In this document: piece by piece, positions 10,943 through 24,232 of the stretch | How the letters are laid out: every line of letters begins with the position of its first letter | Numbering within the stretch: position 1 is the first letter of the stretch | The notes under the pieces: model-generated | The model's database searches: none | What the model saw: the letters and a program-made list of their open reading frames with translations, nothing else | Told to the model about the DNA's origin: nothing | Position numbers and translations under genes: made by a program | Assembly: GCA_949318235.1 (NCBI GenBank) | Contig: CASGGR010000039.1 | Location: 744,001 to 808,000, forward strand | From: Ecdyonurus torrentis | Lineage: Eukaryota; Arthropoda; Insecta; Ephemeroptera; Heptageniidae | DNA length: 64,000 nucleotides | Reading direction: 5' to 3'

Positions 10943-13900
10943 TCATGACTTGGTTTGGCTACATGATGAGTGAAAACTAAAGTTGTCAATAACCCAAAAA
11001 GTATGCGTCGGAGCAAAAAAGTTCAAGATATCTTTTTTGTAGAGAATTGAAAAACCTATGTCATAAGTCAAATTTGATGTCTGTAGCATTCTTAGTTTTT
11101 GAGAAATCATCAAAACTAGTTTTAATCGTGTAAAAAGTATGAATAAAAACATTCAATAACATTTGGTTCTTGAAATAGACACTTTGTTTCATGACTTGGT
11201 TTGGCTACATGATGAGTGAAAACTAAAGTTGTCAATAACCCAAAAAGTATGCGTCGGAGCAAAAAAGTTCAAGATATCTTTTTTGTAGAGAATTGAAAAA
11301 CCTATGTCATAAGTCAAATTTGATGTCTGTAGCATTCTTAGTTTTTGAGAAATCATCAAAACTAGTTTTAATCGTGTAAAAAGTATGATTTTTATCATTC
11401 AATAACATTTGGTTCTTGAAATAGAAACTTTCTTTCATGACTTGGTTTGGCTACATGATGAGTGAAAACTAAAATTGTCAATAACCCAAAAAGTATGCGT
11501 CGGAGCAAAAAAGTTCAAGACATCTTTTTTGTAGAGACTTGAAAAACCTATGTTATAAGTCAAATTTGATGTCTGTAGCATTCTTAGTTTTTGAGCAATC
11601 ATCAAAACTAGTTTTAATCGTGTAAAAAGTATGATTTTTATCATTCAATAACATTTGGTTCTTGAAATAGAAACTTTGTTTCATGACTTGGTTTGGCTAC
11701 ATGATAAGTGAAAACTAAAATTGTCAATAACCCAAAAAGTATGCGTCGGAGCAAAAAAGTTTAAGACATCTTTTTTGTAGAGAATTAAAAAACCTATGTT
11801 ATAAGTCAAATTTGATGTCTGTAGCATTCTTAGTTTTTGAGAAATCATCAAAACTAGTTTTAATCGTGTAAAAAGTATGATTAAAAACATTCAATAACAT
11901 TTGGTTCTTGAAATAGACACTTTGTTTCATGACTTGGTTTGGCTACATGATGAGTGAAAACTAAAGTTGTCAATAACCCAAAAAGTATGCGTCGGAGCAA
12001 AAAAGTTCAAGATATCTTTTTTGTAGAGAATTGAAAAACCTATGTCATTAGTCAAATTTGATGTCTGTAGCATTCTTAGTTTTTGAGCAATCATCAAAAC
12101 TAGTTTTAATCGTGTAAAAAGTATGATTTTTATCATTCAATAACATTTGGTTCTTGAAATAGAAACTTTGTTTCATGACTAGGTTTGGCTACATGATAAG
12201 TGAAAACTAAAATTGTCAATAACCCAAAAAGTATGCGTCGGAGCAAAAAAGTTTAAGACATCTTTTTTGTAGAGAATCAAAAAAACCTATGTTATAAGTT
12301 AAATTTGATGTCTGTAGCATTCTTAGTTTTTGAGAAATCATCAAAACTAGTTTTAATCGTGTAAAAAGTATGATTCAAAACATTCAATAACATTTGGTTC
12401 TTGAAATAGAAACTTTGTTTCATGACTTGGTTTGGCTACATGATGAGTGAAAACTAAAATTGTCAATAACCCAAAAAGTATGCGTCGAAGCAAAAAAGTT
12501 CAAGACATCTTTTTTGTAGAGAATTGAAAAACCTATGTCATAAGTCAAATTTGATGTCTGTAGCATTCTTAGTTTTTGAGAAATCATCAAAACTAGTTTT
12601 AATCGTGTAAAAAGTATGATTAAAAACATTCAATAACATTTGGTTCTTGAAATAGACACTTTGTTTCATGACTTGGTTTGGCTACATGATGAGTGAAAAC
12701 TAAAGTTGTCAATAACCCAAAAAGTATGCGTCGGAGCAAAAAAGTTCAAGATATCTTTTTTGTAGAGAATTGAAAAACCTATGTCATAAGTCAAATTTGA
12801 TGTCTGTAGCATTCTTAGTTTTTGAGAAATCATCAAAACTAGTTTTAATCGTGTAAAAAGTATGATTAAAAACATTCAATAACATTTGGTTCTTGAAATA
12901 GACACTTTGTTTCATGACTTGGTTTGGCTACATGATGAGTGAAAACTAAAGTTGTCAATAACCCAAAAAGTATGCGTCGGAGCAAAAAAGTTCAAGATAT
13001 CTTTTTTGTAGAGAATTGAAAAACCTATGTCATAAGTCAAATTTGATGTCTGTAGCATTCTTAGTTTTTGAGAAATCATCAAAACTAGTTTTAATCGTGT
13101 AAAAAGTATGATTAAAAACATTCAATAACATTTGGTTCTTGAAATAGACACTTTGTTTCATGACTTGGTTTGGCTACATGATGAGTGAAAACTAAAGTTG
13201 TCAATAACCCAAAAAGTATGCGTCGGAGCAAAAAAGTTCAAGATATCTTTTTTGTAGAGAATTGAAAAACCTATGTCATTAGTCAAATTTGATGTCTGTA
13301 GCATTCTTAGTTTTTGAGCAATCATCAAAACTAGTTTTAATCGTGTAAAAAGTATGATTTTTATCATTCAATAACATTTGGTTCTTGAAATAGAAACTTT
13401 GTTTCATGACTAGGTTTGGCTACATGATAAGTGAAAACTAAAATTGTCAATAACCCAAAAAGTATGCGTCGGAGCAAAAAAGTTTAAGACATCTTTTTTG
13501 TAGAGAATCAAAAAAACCTATGTTATAAGTTAAATTTGATGTCTGTAGCATTCTTAGTTTTTGAGAAATCATCAAAACTAGTTTTAATCGTGTAAAAAGT
13601 ATGATTCAAAACATTCAATAACATTTGGTTCTTGAAATAGAAACTTTGTTTCATGACTTGGTTTGGCTACATGATGAGTGAAAACTAAAATTGTCAATAA
13701 CCCAAAAAGTATGCGTCGAAGCAAAAAAGTTCAAGACATCTTTTTTGTAGAGAATTGAAAAACCTATGTCATAAGTCAAATTTGATGTCTGTAGCATTCT
13801 TAGTTTTTGAGAAATCATCAAAACTAGTTTTAATCGTGTAAAAAGTATGATTAAAAACATTCAATAACATTTGGTTCTTGAAATAGACACTTTGTTTCAT

Positions 13901-14387
13901 GACTTGGTTTGGCTACATGATGAGTGAAAACTAAAGTTGTCAATAACCCAAAAAGTATGCGTCGGAGCAAAAAAGTTCAAGATATCTTTTTTGTAGAGAA
14001 TTGAAAAACCTATGTCATAAGTCAAATTTGATGTCTGTAGCATTCTTAGTTTTTGAGAAATCATCAAAACTAGTTTTAATCGTGTAAAAAGTATGATTAA
14101 AAACATCAATAACATTTGGTTCTTGAAATAGACACTTTGTTTCATGACTTGGTTTGGCTACATGATGAGTGAAAACTAAAGTTGTCAATAACCCAAAAAG
14201 TATGCGTCGGAGCAAAAAAGTTCAAGATATCTTTTTTGTAGAGAATTGAAAAACCTATGTCATAAGTCAAATTTGATGTCTGTAGCATTCTTAGTTTTTG
14301 AGAAATCATCAAAACTAGTTTTAATCGTGTAAAAAGTATGATTAAAAACATTCAATAACATTTGGTTCTTGAAATAGACACTTTGTT
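10943..14387 (+). repeat. 14-mer HOR, copy 1 (C-B-D-K-F-X-G-A-A + F-X-G-A-A)
   Basis: Nine-unit module C-B-D-K-F-X-G-A-A (10943-13157) followed by five-unit F-X-G-A-A (13158-14387). It is 3445 bp, one base shorter than the other copies, because the A unit at 13897 lacks one T (aaacatcaataac instead of aaacattcaataac, near 14106). The other copies start at 32109, 38508 and 42938. Confidence 0.93.
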
Positions 14388-17300
14388 TCATGACTTGGTT
14401 TGGCTACATGATGAGTGAAAACTAAAGTTGTCAATAACCCAAAAAGTATGCGTCGGAGCAAAAAAGTTCAAGATATCTTTTTTGTAGAGAATTGAAAAAC
14501 CTATGTCATAAGTCAAATTTGATGTCTGTAGCATTCTTAGTTTTTGAGAAATCATCAAAACTAGTTTTAATCGTGTAAAAAGTATGAATAAAAACATTCA
14601 ATAACATTTGGTTCTTGAAATAGACACTTTGTTTCATGACTTGGTTTGGCTACATGATGAGTGAAAACTAAAGTTGTCAATAACCCAAAAAGTATGCGTC
14701 GGAGCAAAAAAGTTCAAGATATCTTTTTTGTAGAGAATTGAAAAACCTATGTCATAAGTCAAATTTGATGTCTGTAGCATTCTTAGTTTTTGAGAAATCA
14801 TCAAAACTAGTTTTAATCGTGTAAAAAGTATGATTTTTATCATTCAATAACATTTGGTTCTTGAAATAGACACTTTCTTTCATGACTTGGTTTGGCTACA
14901 TGATGAGTGAAAACTAAAGTTGTCAATAACCCAAAAAGTATGCGTCGGAGCAAAAAAGTTCAAGATATCTTTTTTGTAGAGAATTGAAAAACCTATGTCA
15001 TAAGTCAAATTTGATGTCTGTAGCATTCTTAGTTTTTGAGAAATCATCAAAACTAGTTTTAATCGTGTAAAAAGTATGAATAAAAACATTCAATAACATT
15101 TGGTTCTTGAAATAGACACTTTGTTTCATGACTTGGTTTGGCTACATGATGAGTGAAAACTAAAGTTGTCAATAACCCAAAAAGTATGCGTCGGAGCAAA
15201 AAAGTTCAAGATATCTTTTTTGTAGAGAATTGAAAAACCTATGTCATAAGTCAAATTTGATGTCTGTAGCATTCTTAGTTTTTGAGAAATCATCAAAACT
15301 AGTTTTAATCGTGTAAAAAGTATGATTTTTATCATTCAATAACATTTGGTTCTTGAAATAGAAACTTTCTTTCATGACTTGGTTTGGCTACATGATGAGT
15401 GAAAACTAAAATTGTCAATAACCCAAAAAGTATGCGTCGGAGCAAAAAAGTTCAAGACATCTTTTTTGTAGAGAATTGAAAAAGCTTAGTTTTAAGGTTA
15501 AATAGTAAGTCTGTAGCATTCTTAGTTTTTGAGAAATCATCAAAACTAGTTTTAATCGTGTAAAAAGTATGATTAAAAACATTCAATAACATTTGGTTCT
15601 TGAAATAGACACTTTGTTTCATGACTTGGTTTGGCTACATGATGAGTGAAAACTAAAGTTGTCAATAACCCAAAAAGTATGCGTCGGAGCAAAAAAGTTC
15701 AAGATATCTTTTTTGTAGAGAATTGAAAAACCTATGTCATTAGTCAAATTTGATGTCTGTAGCATTCTTAGTTTTTGAGCAATCATCAAAACTAGTTTTA
15801 ATCGTGTAAAAAGTATGATTTTTATCATTCAATAACATTTGGTTCTTGAAATAGAAACTTTGTTTCATGACTAGGTTTGGCTACATGATAAGTGAAAACT
15901 AAAATTGTCAATAACCCAAAAAGTATGCGTCGGAGCAAAAAAGTTTAAGACATCTTTTTTGTAGAGAATCAAAAAAACCTATGTTATAAGTTAAATTTGA
16001 TGTCTGTAGCATTCTTAGTTTTTGAGAAATCATCAAAACTAGTTTTAATCGTGTAAAAAGTATGATTCAAAACATTCAATAACATTTGGTTCTTGAAATA
16101 GAAACTTTGTTTCATGACTTGGTTTGGCTACATGATGAGTGAAAACTAAAATTGTCAATAACCCAAAAAGTATGCGTCGAAGCAAAAAAGTTCAAGACAT
16201 CTTTTTTGTAGAGAATTGAAAAACCTATGTCATAAGTCAAATTTGATGTCTGTAGCATTCTTAGTTTTTGAGAAATCATCAAAACTAGTTTTAATCGTGT
16301 AAAAAGTATGATTAAAAACATTCAATAACATTTGGTTCTTGAAATAGACACTTTGTTTCATGACTTGGTTTGGCTACATGATGAGTGAAAACTAAAGTTG
16401 TCAATAACCCAAAAAGTATGCGTCGGAGCAAAAAAGTTCAAGATATCTTTTTTGTAGAGAATTGAAAAACCTATGTCATAAGTCAAATTTGATGTCTGTA
16501 GCATTCTTAGTTTTTGAGAAATCATCAAAACTAGTTTTAATCGTGTAAAAAGTATGATTAAAAACATTCAATAACATTTGGTTCTTGAAATAGACACTTT
16601 GTTTCATGACTTGGTTTGGCTACATGATGAGTGAAAACTAAAGTTGTCAATAACCCAAAAAGTATGCGTCGGAGCAAAAAAGTTCAAGATATCTTTTTTG
16701 TAGAGAATTGAAAAACCTATGTCATAAGTCAAATTTGATGTCTGTAGCATTCTTAGTTTTTGAGAAATCATCAAAACTAGTTTTAATCGTGTAAAAAGTA
16801 TGATTAAAAACATTCAATAACATTTGGTTCTTGAAATAGACACTTTGTTTCATGACTTGGTTTGGCTACATGATGAGTGAAAACTAAAGTTGTCAATAAC
16901 CCAAAAAGTATGCGTCGGAGCAAAAAAGTTCAAGATATCTTTTTTGTAGAGAATTGAAAAACCTATGTCATTAGTCAAATTTGATGTCTGTAGCATTCTT
17001 AGTTTTTGAGCAATCATCAAAACTAGTTTTAATCGTGTAAAAAGTATGATTTTTATCATTCAATAACATTTGGTTCTTGAAATAGAAACTTTGTTTCATG
17101 ACTAGGTTTGGCTACATGATAAGTGAAAACTAAAATTGTCAATAACCCAAAAAGTATGCGTCGGAGCAAAAAAGTTTAAGACATCTTTTTTGTAGAGAAT
17201 CAAAAAAACCTATGTTATAAGTTAAATTTGATGTCTGTAGCATTCTTAGTTTTTGAGAAATCATCAAAACTAGTTTTAATCGTGTAAAAAGTATGATTCA

Positions 17301-19064
17301 AAACATTCAATAACATTTGGTTCTTGAAATAGAAACTTTGTTTCATGACTTGGTTTGGCTACATGATGAGTGAAAACTAAAATTGTCAATAACCCAAAAA
17401 GTATGCGTCGAAGCAAAAAAGTTCAAGACATCTTTTTTGTAGAGAATTGAAAAACCTATGTCATAAGTCAAATTTGATGTCTGTAGCATTCTTAGTTTTT
17501 GAGAAATCATCAAAACTAGTTTTAATCGTGTAAAAAGTATGATTAAAAACATTCAATAACATTTGGTTCTTGAAATAGACACTTTGTTTCATGACTTGGT
17601 TTGGCTACATGATGAGTGAAAACTAAAGTTGTCAATAACCCAAAAAGTATGCGTCGGAGCAAAAAAGTTCAAGATATCTTTTTTGTAGAGAATTGAAAAA
17701 CCTATGTCATAAGTCAAATTTGATGTCTGTAGCATTCTTAGTTTTTGAGAAATCATCAAAACTAGTTTTAATCGTGTAAAAAGTATGATTAAAAACATCA
17801 ATAACATTTGGTTCTTGAAATAGACACTTTGTTTCATGACTTGGTTTGGCTACATGATGAGTGAAAACTAAAGTTGTCAATAACCCAAAAAGTATGCGTC
17901 GGAGCAAAAAAGTTCAAGATATCTTTTTTGTAGAGAATTGAAAAACCTATGTCATAAGTCAAATTTGATGTCTGTAGCATTCTTAGTTTTTGAGAAATCA
18001 TCAAAACTAGTTTTAATCGTGTAAAAAGTATGATTAAAAACATTCAATAACATTTGGTTCTTGAAATAGACACTTTGTTTCATGACTTGGTTTGGCTACA
18101 TGATGAGTGAAAACTAAAGTTGTCAATAACCCAAAAAGTATGCGTCGGAGCAAAAAAGTTCAAGATATCTTTTTTGTAGAGAATTGAAAAACCTATGTCA
18201 TAAGTCAAATTTGATGTCTGTAGCATTCTTAGTTTTTGAGAAATCATCAAAACTAGTTTTAATCGTGTAAAAAGTATGATTTTTATCATTCAATAACATT
18301 TGGTTCTTGAAATAGACACTTTCTTTCATGACTTGGTTTGGCTACATGATGAGTGAAAACTAAAGTTGTCAATAACCCAAAAAGTATGCGTCGGAGCAAA
18401 AAAGTTCAAGATATCTTTTTTGTAGAGAATTGAAAAACCTATGTCATAAGTCAAATTTGATGTCTGTAGCATTCTTAGTTTTTGAGAAATCATCAAAACT
18501 AGTTTTAATCGTGTAAAAAGTATGAATAAAAACATTCAATAACATTTGGTTCTTGAAATAGACACTTTGTTTCATGACTTGGTTTGGCTACATGATGAGT
18601 GAAAACTAAAGTTGTCAATAACCCAAAAAGTATGCGTCGGAGCAAAAAAGTTCAAGATATCTTTTTTGTAGAGAATTGAAAAACCTATGTCATAAGTCAA
18701 ATTTGATGTCTGTAGCATTCTTAGTTTTTGAGAAATCATCAAAACTAGTTTTAATCGTGTAAAAAGTATGATTTTTATCATTCAATAACATTTGGTTCTT
18801 GAAATAGAAACTTTCTTTCATGACTTGGTTTGGCTACATGATGAGTGAAAACTAAAATTGTCAATAACCCAAAAAGTATGCGTCGGAGCAAAAAAGTTCA
18901 AGACATCTTTTTTGTAGAGAATTGAAAAAGCTTAGTTTTAAGGTTAAATAGTAAGTCTGTAGCATTCTTAGTTTTTGAGAAATCATCAAAACTAGTTTTA
19001 ATCGTGTAAAAAGTATGATTAAAAACATTCAATAACATTTGGTTCTTGAAATAGACACTTTGTT
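11927..19064 (+). repeat. Tandem segmental duplication of about 3.7 kb
   Basis: The 15-unit segment 11927-15618 (F-X-G-A-A, F-X-G-A-A, C-B-C-B-Z; 3692 bp) is followed directly by 15619-19064 in the same order but one unit shorter (3446 bp). Both copies contain the same 1-bp deletion in the fourth unit of the second F-X-G-A-A set, near 14106 and 17798 (offset 3692). These are the only two such deletions in the window. The second copy lost one C or B unit: B at 18080 stands in for C plus B. Confidence 0.92.
14388..15618 (+). repeat. C-B-C-B dimer run ending in a Z unit
   Basis: Two C-B dimers (492 bp each) followed by Z at 15372. The first C follows a ctttg spacer and the second a ctttc spacer. 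C-B runs of one, two or three dimers occur in domain 1, so the dimer is itself a small HOR with variable copy number. Confidence 0.9.
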
Positions 19065-19311
19065 TCATGACTTGGTTTGGCTATATGATGAGTGAAAACT
19101 AAAGTTGTCAATAACCCAAAAAGTATGCGTCGGAGCAAAAAAGTTCAAGACATCTTTTTTGTAGAGAATTGAAAAAGCTTAGTTTTAAGGTTAAATAGTA
19201 AGTCTGTAGCATTCTTAGTTTTTGAGAAATCATCAAAACTAGTTTTAATCGTGTAAAAAGTATGATTAAAAACATTCAATAACATTTGGTTCTTGAAATA
19301 GACACTTTGTT
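15619..19311 (+). repeat. F-X-G-A-A twice, then B-C-B-Z and a chimeric Z unit
   Basis: Fifteen units. This is the second copy of the tandem segmental duplication plus one extra 247-bp unit at 19065. That extra unit begins like F' (ctatatg, aaagttg) and ends like Z (gacatc, gcttag). The A unit at 17589 carries the shared 1-bp deletion. Confidence 0.9.
19065..19311 (+). repeat. Chimeric unit F'/Z
   Basis: Left markers are F' (gacactttg spacer, ctatatg, aaagttg with G at 19104). Right markers are Z (gacatc with C at 19151, gcttag). The join lies between 19104 and 19151. The unit sits between a normal Z (18818) and a normal F' (19312), the product expected from an exchange one unit out of register. 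Confidence 0.88.
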
Positions 19312-22300
19312 TCATGACTTGGTTTGGCTATATGATGAGTGAAAACTAAAGTTGTCAATAACCCAAAAAGTATGCGTCGGAGCAAAAAAGTTCAAGATAT
19401 CTTTTTTGTAGAGAATTGAAAAACCTATGTCATTAGTCAAATTTGATGTCTGTAGCATTCTTAGTTTTTGAGCAATCATCAAAACTAGTTTTAATCGTGT
19501 AAAAAGTATGATTTTTATCATTCAATAACATTTGGTTCTTGAAATAGAAACTTTGTTTCATGACTAGGTTTGGCTACATGATAAGTGAAAACTAAAATTG
19601 TCAATAACCCAAAAAGTATGCGTCGGAGCAAAAAAGTTTAAGACATCTTTTTTGTAGAGAATTAAAAAACCTATGTTATAAGTTAAATTTGATGTCTGTA
19701 GCATTCTTAGTTTTTGAGAAATCATCAAAACTAGTTTTAATCGTGTAAAAAGTATGATTCAAAACATTCAATAACATTTGGTTCTTGAAATAGAAACTTT
19801 GTTTCATGACTTGGTTTGGCTACATGATGAGTGAAAACTAAAATTGTCAATAACCCAAAAAGTATGCGTCGAAGCAAAAAAGTTCAAGACATCTTTTTTG
19901 TAGAGAATTGAAAAACCTATGTCATAAGTCAAATTTGATGTCTGTAGCATTCTTAGTTTTTGAGAAATCATCAAAACTAGTTTTAATCGTGTAAAAAGTA
20001 TGATTAAAAACATTCAATAACATTTGGTTCTTGAAATAGACACTTTGTTTCATGACTTGGTTTGGCTACATGATGAGTGAAAACTAAAGTTGTCAATAAC
20101 CCAAAAAGTATGCGTCGGAGCAAAAAAGTTCAAGATATCTTTTTTGTAGAGAATTGAAAAAACTATGTCATAAGTCAAATTTGATGTCTGTAGCATTCTT
20201 AGTTTTTGAGAAATCATCAAAACTAGTTTTAATCGTGTAAAAAGTATGATTTTTATCATTCAATAACATTTGGTTCTTGAAATAGACACTTTCTTTCATG
20301 ACTTGGTTTGGCTACATGATGAGTGAAAACTAAAGTTGTCAATAACCCAAAAAGTATGCGTCGGAGCAAAAAAGTTCAAGATATCTTTTTTGTAGAGAAT
20401 TGAAAAACCTATGTCATAAGTCAAATTTGATGTCTGTAGCATTCTTAGTTTTTGAGAAATCATCAAAACTAGTTTTAATCGTGTAAAAAGTATGAATAAA
20501 AACATTCAATAACATTTGGTTCTTGAAATAGACACTTTGTTTCATGACTTGGTTTGGCTACATGATGAGTGAAAACTAAAGTTGTCAATAACCCAAAAAG
20601 TATGCGTCGGAGCAAAAAAGTTCAAGATATCTTTTTTGTAGAGAATTGAAAAACCTATGTCATAAGTCAAATTTGATGTCTGTAGCATTCTTAGTTTTTG
20701 AGAAATCATCAAAACTAGTTTTAATCGTGTAAAAAGTATGATTTTTATCATTCAATAACATTTGGTTCTTGAAATAGAAACTTTCTTTCATGACTTGGTT
20801 TGGCTACATGATGAGTGAAAACTAAAATTGTCAATAACCCAAAAAGTATGCGTCGGAGCAAAAACGTTCAAGACATCTTTTTTGTAAAGAATTGAAAAAG
20901 CTACGTTTTGAGTTAAATTTAAAGTCAGTAGCATTCTTAGTTTTTGAGAAATCATCAAAACTAGTTTTAATCGTGTAAAAAGTATGATTAAAAACATTCA
21001 ATAACATTTGGTTCTTGAAATAGACACTTTGTTTCATGACTTGATTTGGCTACATGATGAGTGAAAACTAAAGTTGTCAATAACCCAAAAAGTATGCGTC
21101 GGAGCAAAAAAGTTCAAGATATCTTTTTTGTAGAGAATTGAAAAACCTATGTCATTAGTCAAATTTGATGTCTGTAGCATTCTTAGTTTTTGAGCAATCA
21201 TCAAAACTAGTTTTAATCGTGTAAAAAGTATGATTTTTATCATTCAATAACATTTGGTTCTTGAAATAGAAACTTTGTTTCATGACTAGGTTTGGCTACA
21301 TGATAAGTGAAAACTAAAATTGTCAATAACCCAAAAAGTATGCGTCGGAGCAAAAAAGTTTAAGACATCTTTTTTGTAGAGAATCAAAAAAACCTATGTT
21401 ATAAGTTAAATTTGATGTCTGTAGCATTCTTAGTTTTTGAGAAATCATCAAAACTAGTTTTAATCGTGTAAAAAGTATGATTCAAAACATTCAATAACAT
21501 TTGGTTCTTGAAATAGAAACTTTGTTTCATGACTTGGTTTGGCTACATGATGAGTGAAAACTAAAATTGTCAATAACCCAAAAAGTATGCGTCGAAGCAA
21601 AAAAGTTCAAGACATCTTTTTTGTAGAGAATTGAAAAACCTATGTCATAAGTCAAATTTGATGTCTGTAGCATTCTTAGTTTTTGAGAAATCATCAAAAC
21701 TAGTTTTAATCGTGTAAAAAGTATGATTAAAAACATTCAATAACATTTGGTTCTTGAAATAGACACTTTGTTTCATGACTTGGTTTGGCTACATGATGAG
21801 TGAAAACTAAAGTTGTCAATAACCCAAAAAGTATGCGTCGGAGCAAAAAAGTTCAAGATATCTTTTTTGTAGAGAATTGAAAAACCTATGTCATAAGTCA
21901 AATTTGATGTCTGTAGCATTCTTAGTTTTTGAGAAATCATCAAAACTAGTTTTAATCGTGTAAAAAGTATGATTAAAAACATTCAATAACATTTGGTTCT
22001 TGAAATAGACACTTTGTTTCATGACTTGGTTTGGCTACATGATGAGTGAAAACTAAAGTTGTCAATAACCCAAAAAGTATGCGTCGGAGCAAAAAAGTTC
22101 AAGATATCTTTTTTGTAGAGAATTGAAAAACCTATGTCATAAGTCAAATTTGATGTCTGTAGCATTCTTAGTTTTTGAGAAATCATCAAAACTAGTTTTA
22201 ATCGTGTAAAAAGTATGATTAAAAACATTCAATAACATTTGGTTCTTGAAATAGACACTTTGTTTCATGACTTGGTTTGGCTACATGATGAGTGAAAACT

Positions 22301-22756
22301 AAAGTTGTCAATAACCCAAAAAGTATGCGTCGGAGCAAAAAAGTTCAAGATATCTTTTTTGTAGAGAATTGAAAAACCTATGTCATTAGTCAAATTTGAT
22401 GTCTGTAGCATTCTTAGTTTTTGAGAAATCATCAAAACTAGTTTTAATCGTGTAAAAAGTATGATTAAAAACATTCAATAACATTTGGTTCTTGAAATAG
22501 ACACTTTGTTTCATGACTTGGTTTGGCTACATGATGAGTGAAAACTAAAGTTGTCAATAACCCAAAAAGTATGCGTCGGAGCAAAAAAGTTCAAGATATC
22601 TTTTTTGTAGAGAATTGAAAAACCTATGTCATAAGTCAAATTTGATGTCTGTAGCATTCTTAGTTTTTGAGAAATCATCAAAACTAGTTTTAATCGTGTA
22701 AAAAGTATGATTAAAAACATTCAATAACATTTGGTTCTTGAAATAGACACTTTGTT
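19312..22756 (+). repeat. Segment P, copy 2: F'-x-G-H-C-B-J-F-X-G-A-A-I-A
   Basis: Fourteen units in the same order as 4054-7498, offset 15,258 bp, including the rare divergent J unit (20788 against 5530). One private difference was noticed: the F unit at 21034 has gacttga where its partner has gacttgg. Confidence 0.92.
20865..20927 (+). repeat. Divergent central patch in J unit (second copy)
   Basis: Same patch as at 5607-5669, at the constant 15,258-bp offset of segment P. These are the only two J units in the window, so the patch was copied with the segment and did not arise twice. Confidence 0.82.
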
Positions 22757-24232
22757 TCATGACTTGGTTTGGCTATATGATGAGTGAAAACTAAAGTTGT
22801 CAATAACCCAAAAAGTATGCGTCGGAGCAAAAAAGTTCAAGATATCTTTTTTGTAGAGAATTGAAAAACCTATGTCATTAGTCAAATTTGATGTCTGTAG
22901 CATTCTTAGTTTTTGAGCAATCATCAAAACTAGTTTTAATCGTGTAAAAAGTATGATTTTTATCATTCAATAACATTTGGTTCTTGAAATAGAAACTTTG
23001 TTTCATGACTAGGTTTGGCTACATGATAAGTGAAAACTAAAATTGTCAATAACCCAAAAAGTATGCGTCGGAGCAAAAAAGTTTAAGACATCTTTTTTGT
23101 AGAGAATTAAAAAACCTATGTTATAAGTTAAATTTGATGTCTGTAGCATTCTTAGTTTTTGAGAAATCATCAAAACTAGTTTTAATCGTGTAAAAAGTAT
23201 GATTCAAAACATTCAATAACATTTGGTTCTTGAAATAGAAACTTTGTTTCATGACTTGGTTTGGCTACATGATGAGTGAAAACTAAAATTGTCAATAACC
23301 CAAAAAGTATGCGTCGAAGCAAAAAAGTTCAAGACATCTTTTTTGTAGAGAATTGAAAAACCTATGTCATAAGTCAAATTTGATGTCTGTAGCATTCTTA
23401 GTTTTTGAGAAATCATCAAAACTAGTTTTAATCGTGTAAAAAGTATGATTAAAAACATTCAATAACATTTGGTTCTTGAAATAGACACTTTGTTTCATGA
23501 CTTGGTTTGGCTACATGATGAGTGAAAACTAAAGTTGTCAATAACCCAAAAAGTATGCGTCGGAGCAAAAAAGTTCAAGATATCTTTTTTGTAGAGAATT
23601 GAAAAAACTATGTCATAAGTCAAATTTGATGTCTGTAGCATTCTTAGTTTTTGAGAAATCATCAAAACTAGTTTTAATCGTGTAAAAAGTATGATTTTTA
23701 TCATTCAATAACATTTGGTTCTTGAAATAGACACTTTCTTTCATGACTTGGTTTGGCTACATGATGAGTGAAAACTAAAGTTGTCAATAACCCAAAAAGT
23801 ATGCGTCGGAGCAAAAAAGTTCAAGATATCTTTTTTGTAGAGAATTGAAAAACCTATGTCATTAGTCAAATTTGATGTCTGTAGCATTCTTAGTTTTTGA
23901 GAAATCATCAAAACTAGTTTTAATCGTGTAAAAAGTATGATTAAAAACATTCAATAACATTTGGTTCTTGAAATAGACACTTTGTTTCATGACTTGGTTT
24001 GGCTACATGATGAGTGAAAACTAAAGTTGTCAATAACCCAAAAAGTATGCGTCGGAGCAAAAAAGTTCAAGATATCTTTTTTGTAGAGAATTGAAAAACC
24101 TATGTCATAAGTCAAATTTGATGTCTGTAGCATTCTTAGTTTTTGAGAAATCATCAAAACTAGTTTTAATCGTGTAAAAAGTATGATTAAAAACATTCAA
24201 TAACATTTGGTTCTTGAAATAGACACTTTGTT
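22757..24232 (+). repeat. F'-x-G-H-I-A, shortened copy of the 7499 block
   Basis: Six units. The I unit at 23741 follows the gacactttc spacer, as the A unit at 8483 does, but its right part carries cattag like the I unit at 9467. The copy is therefore joined between those two units and lacks 984 bp (four units). The offset between the two segments drops from 15,258 to 14,274 bp at this point. Confidence 0.88.

Noticed and set aside
13897..14145. Longer minus-strand frames (82 codons at 13897 and 17589; 81 codons at 44625)
   Set aside because: The two 82-codon frames result from the shared 1-bp deletion that fuses the frame with the next unit. The 81-codon frame results from a C to A change at 44662 that removes the stop. 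All are accidental extensions of the repeat frame.
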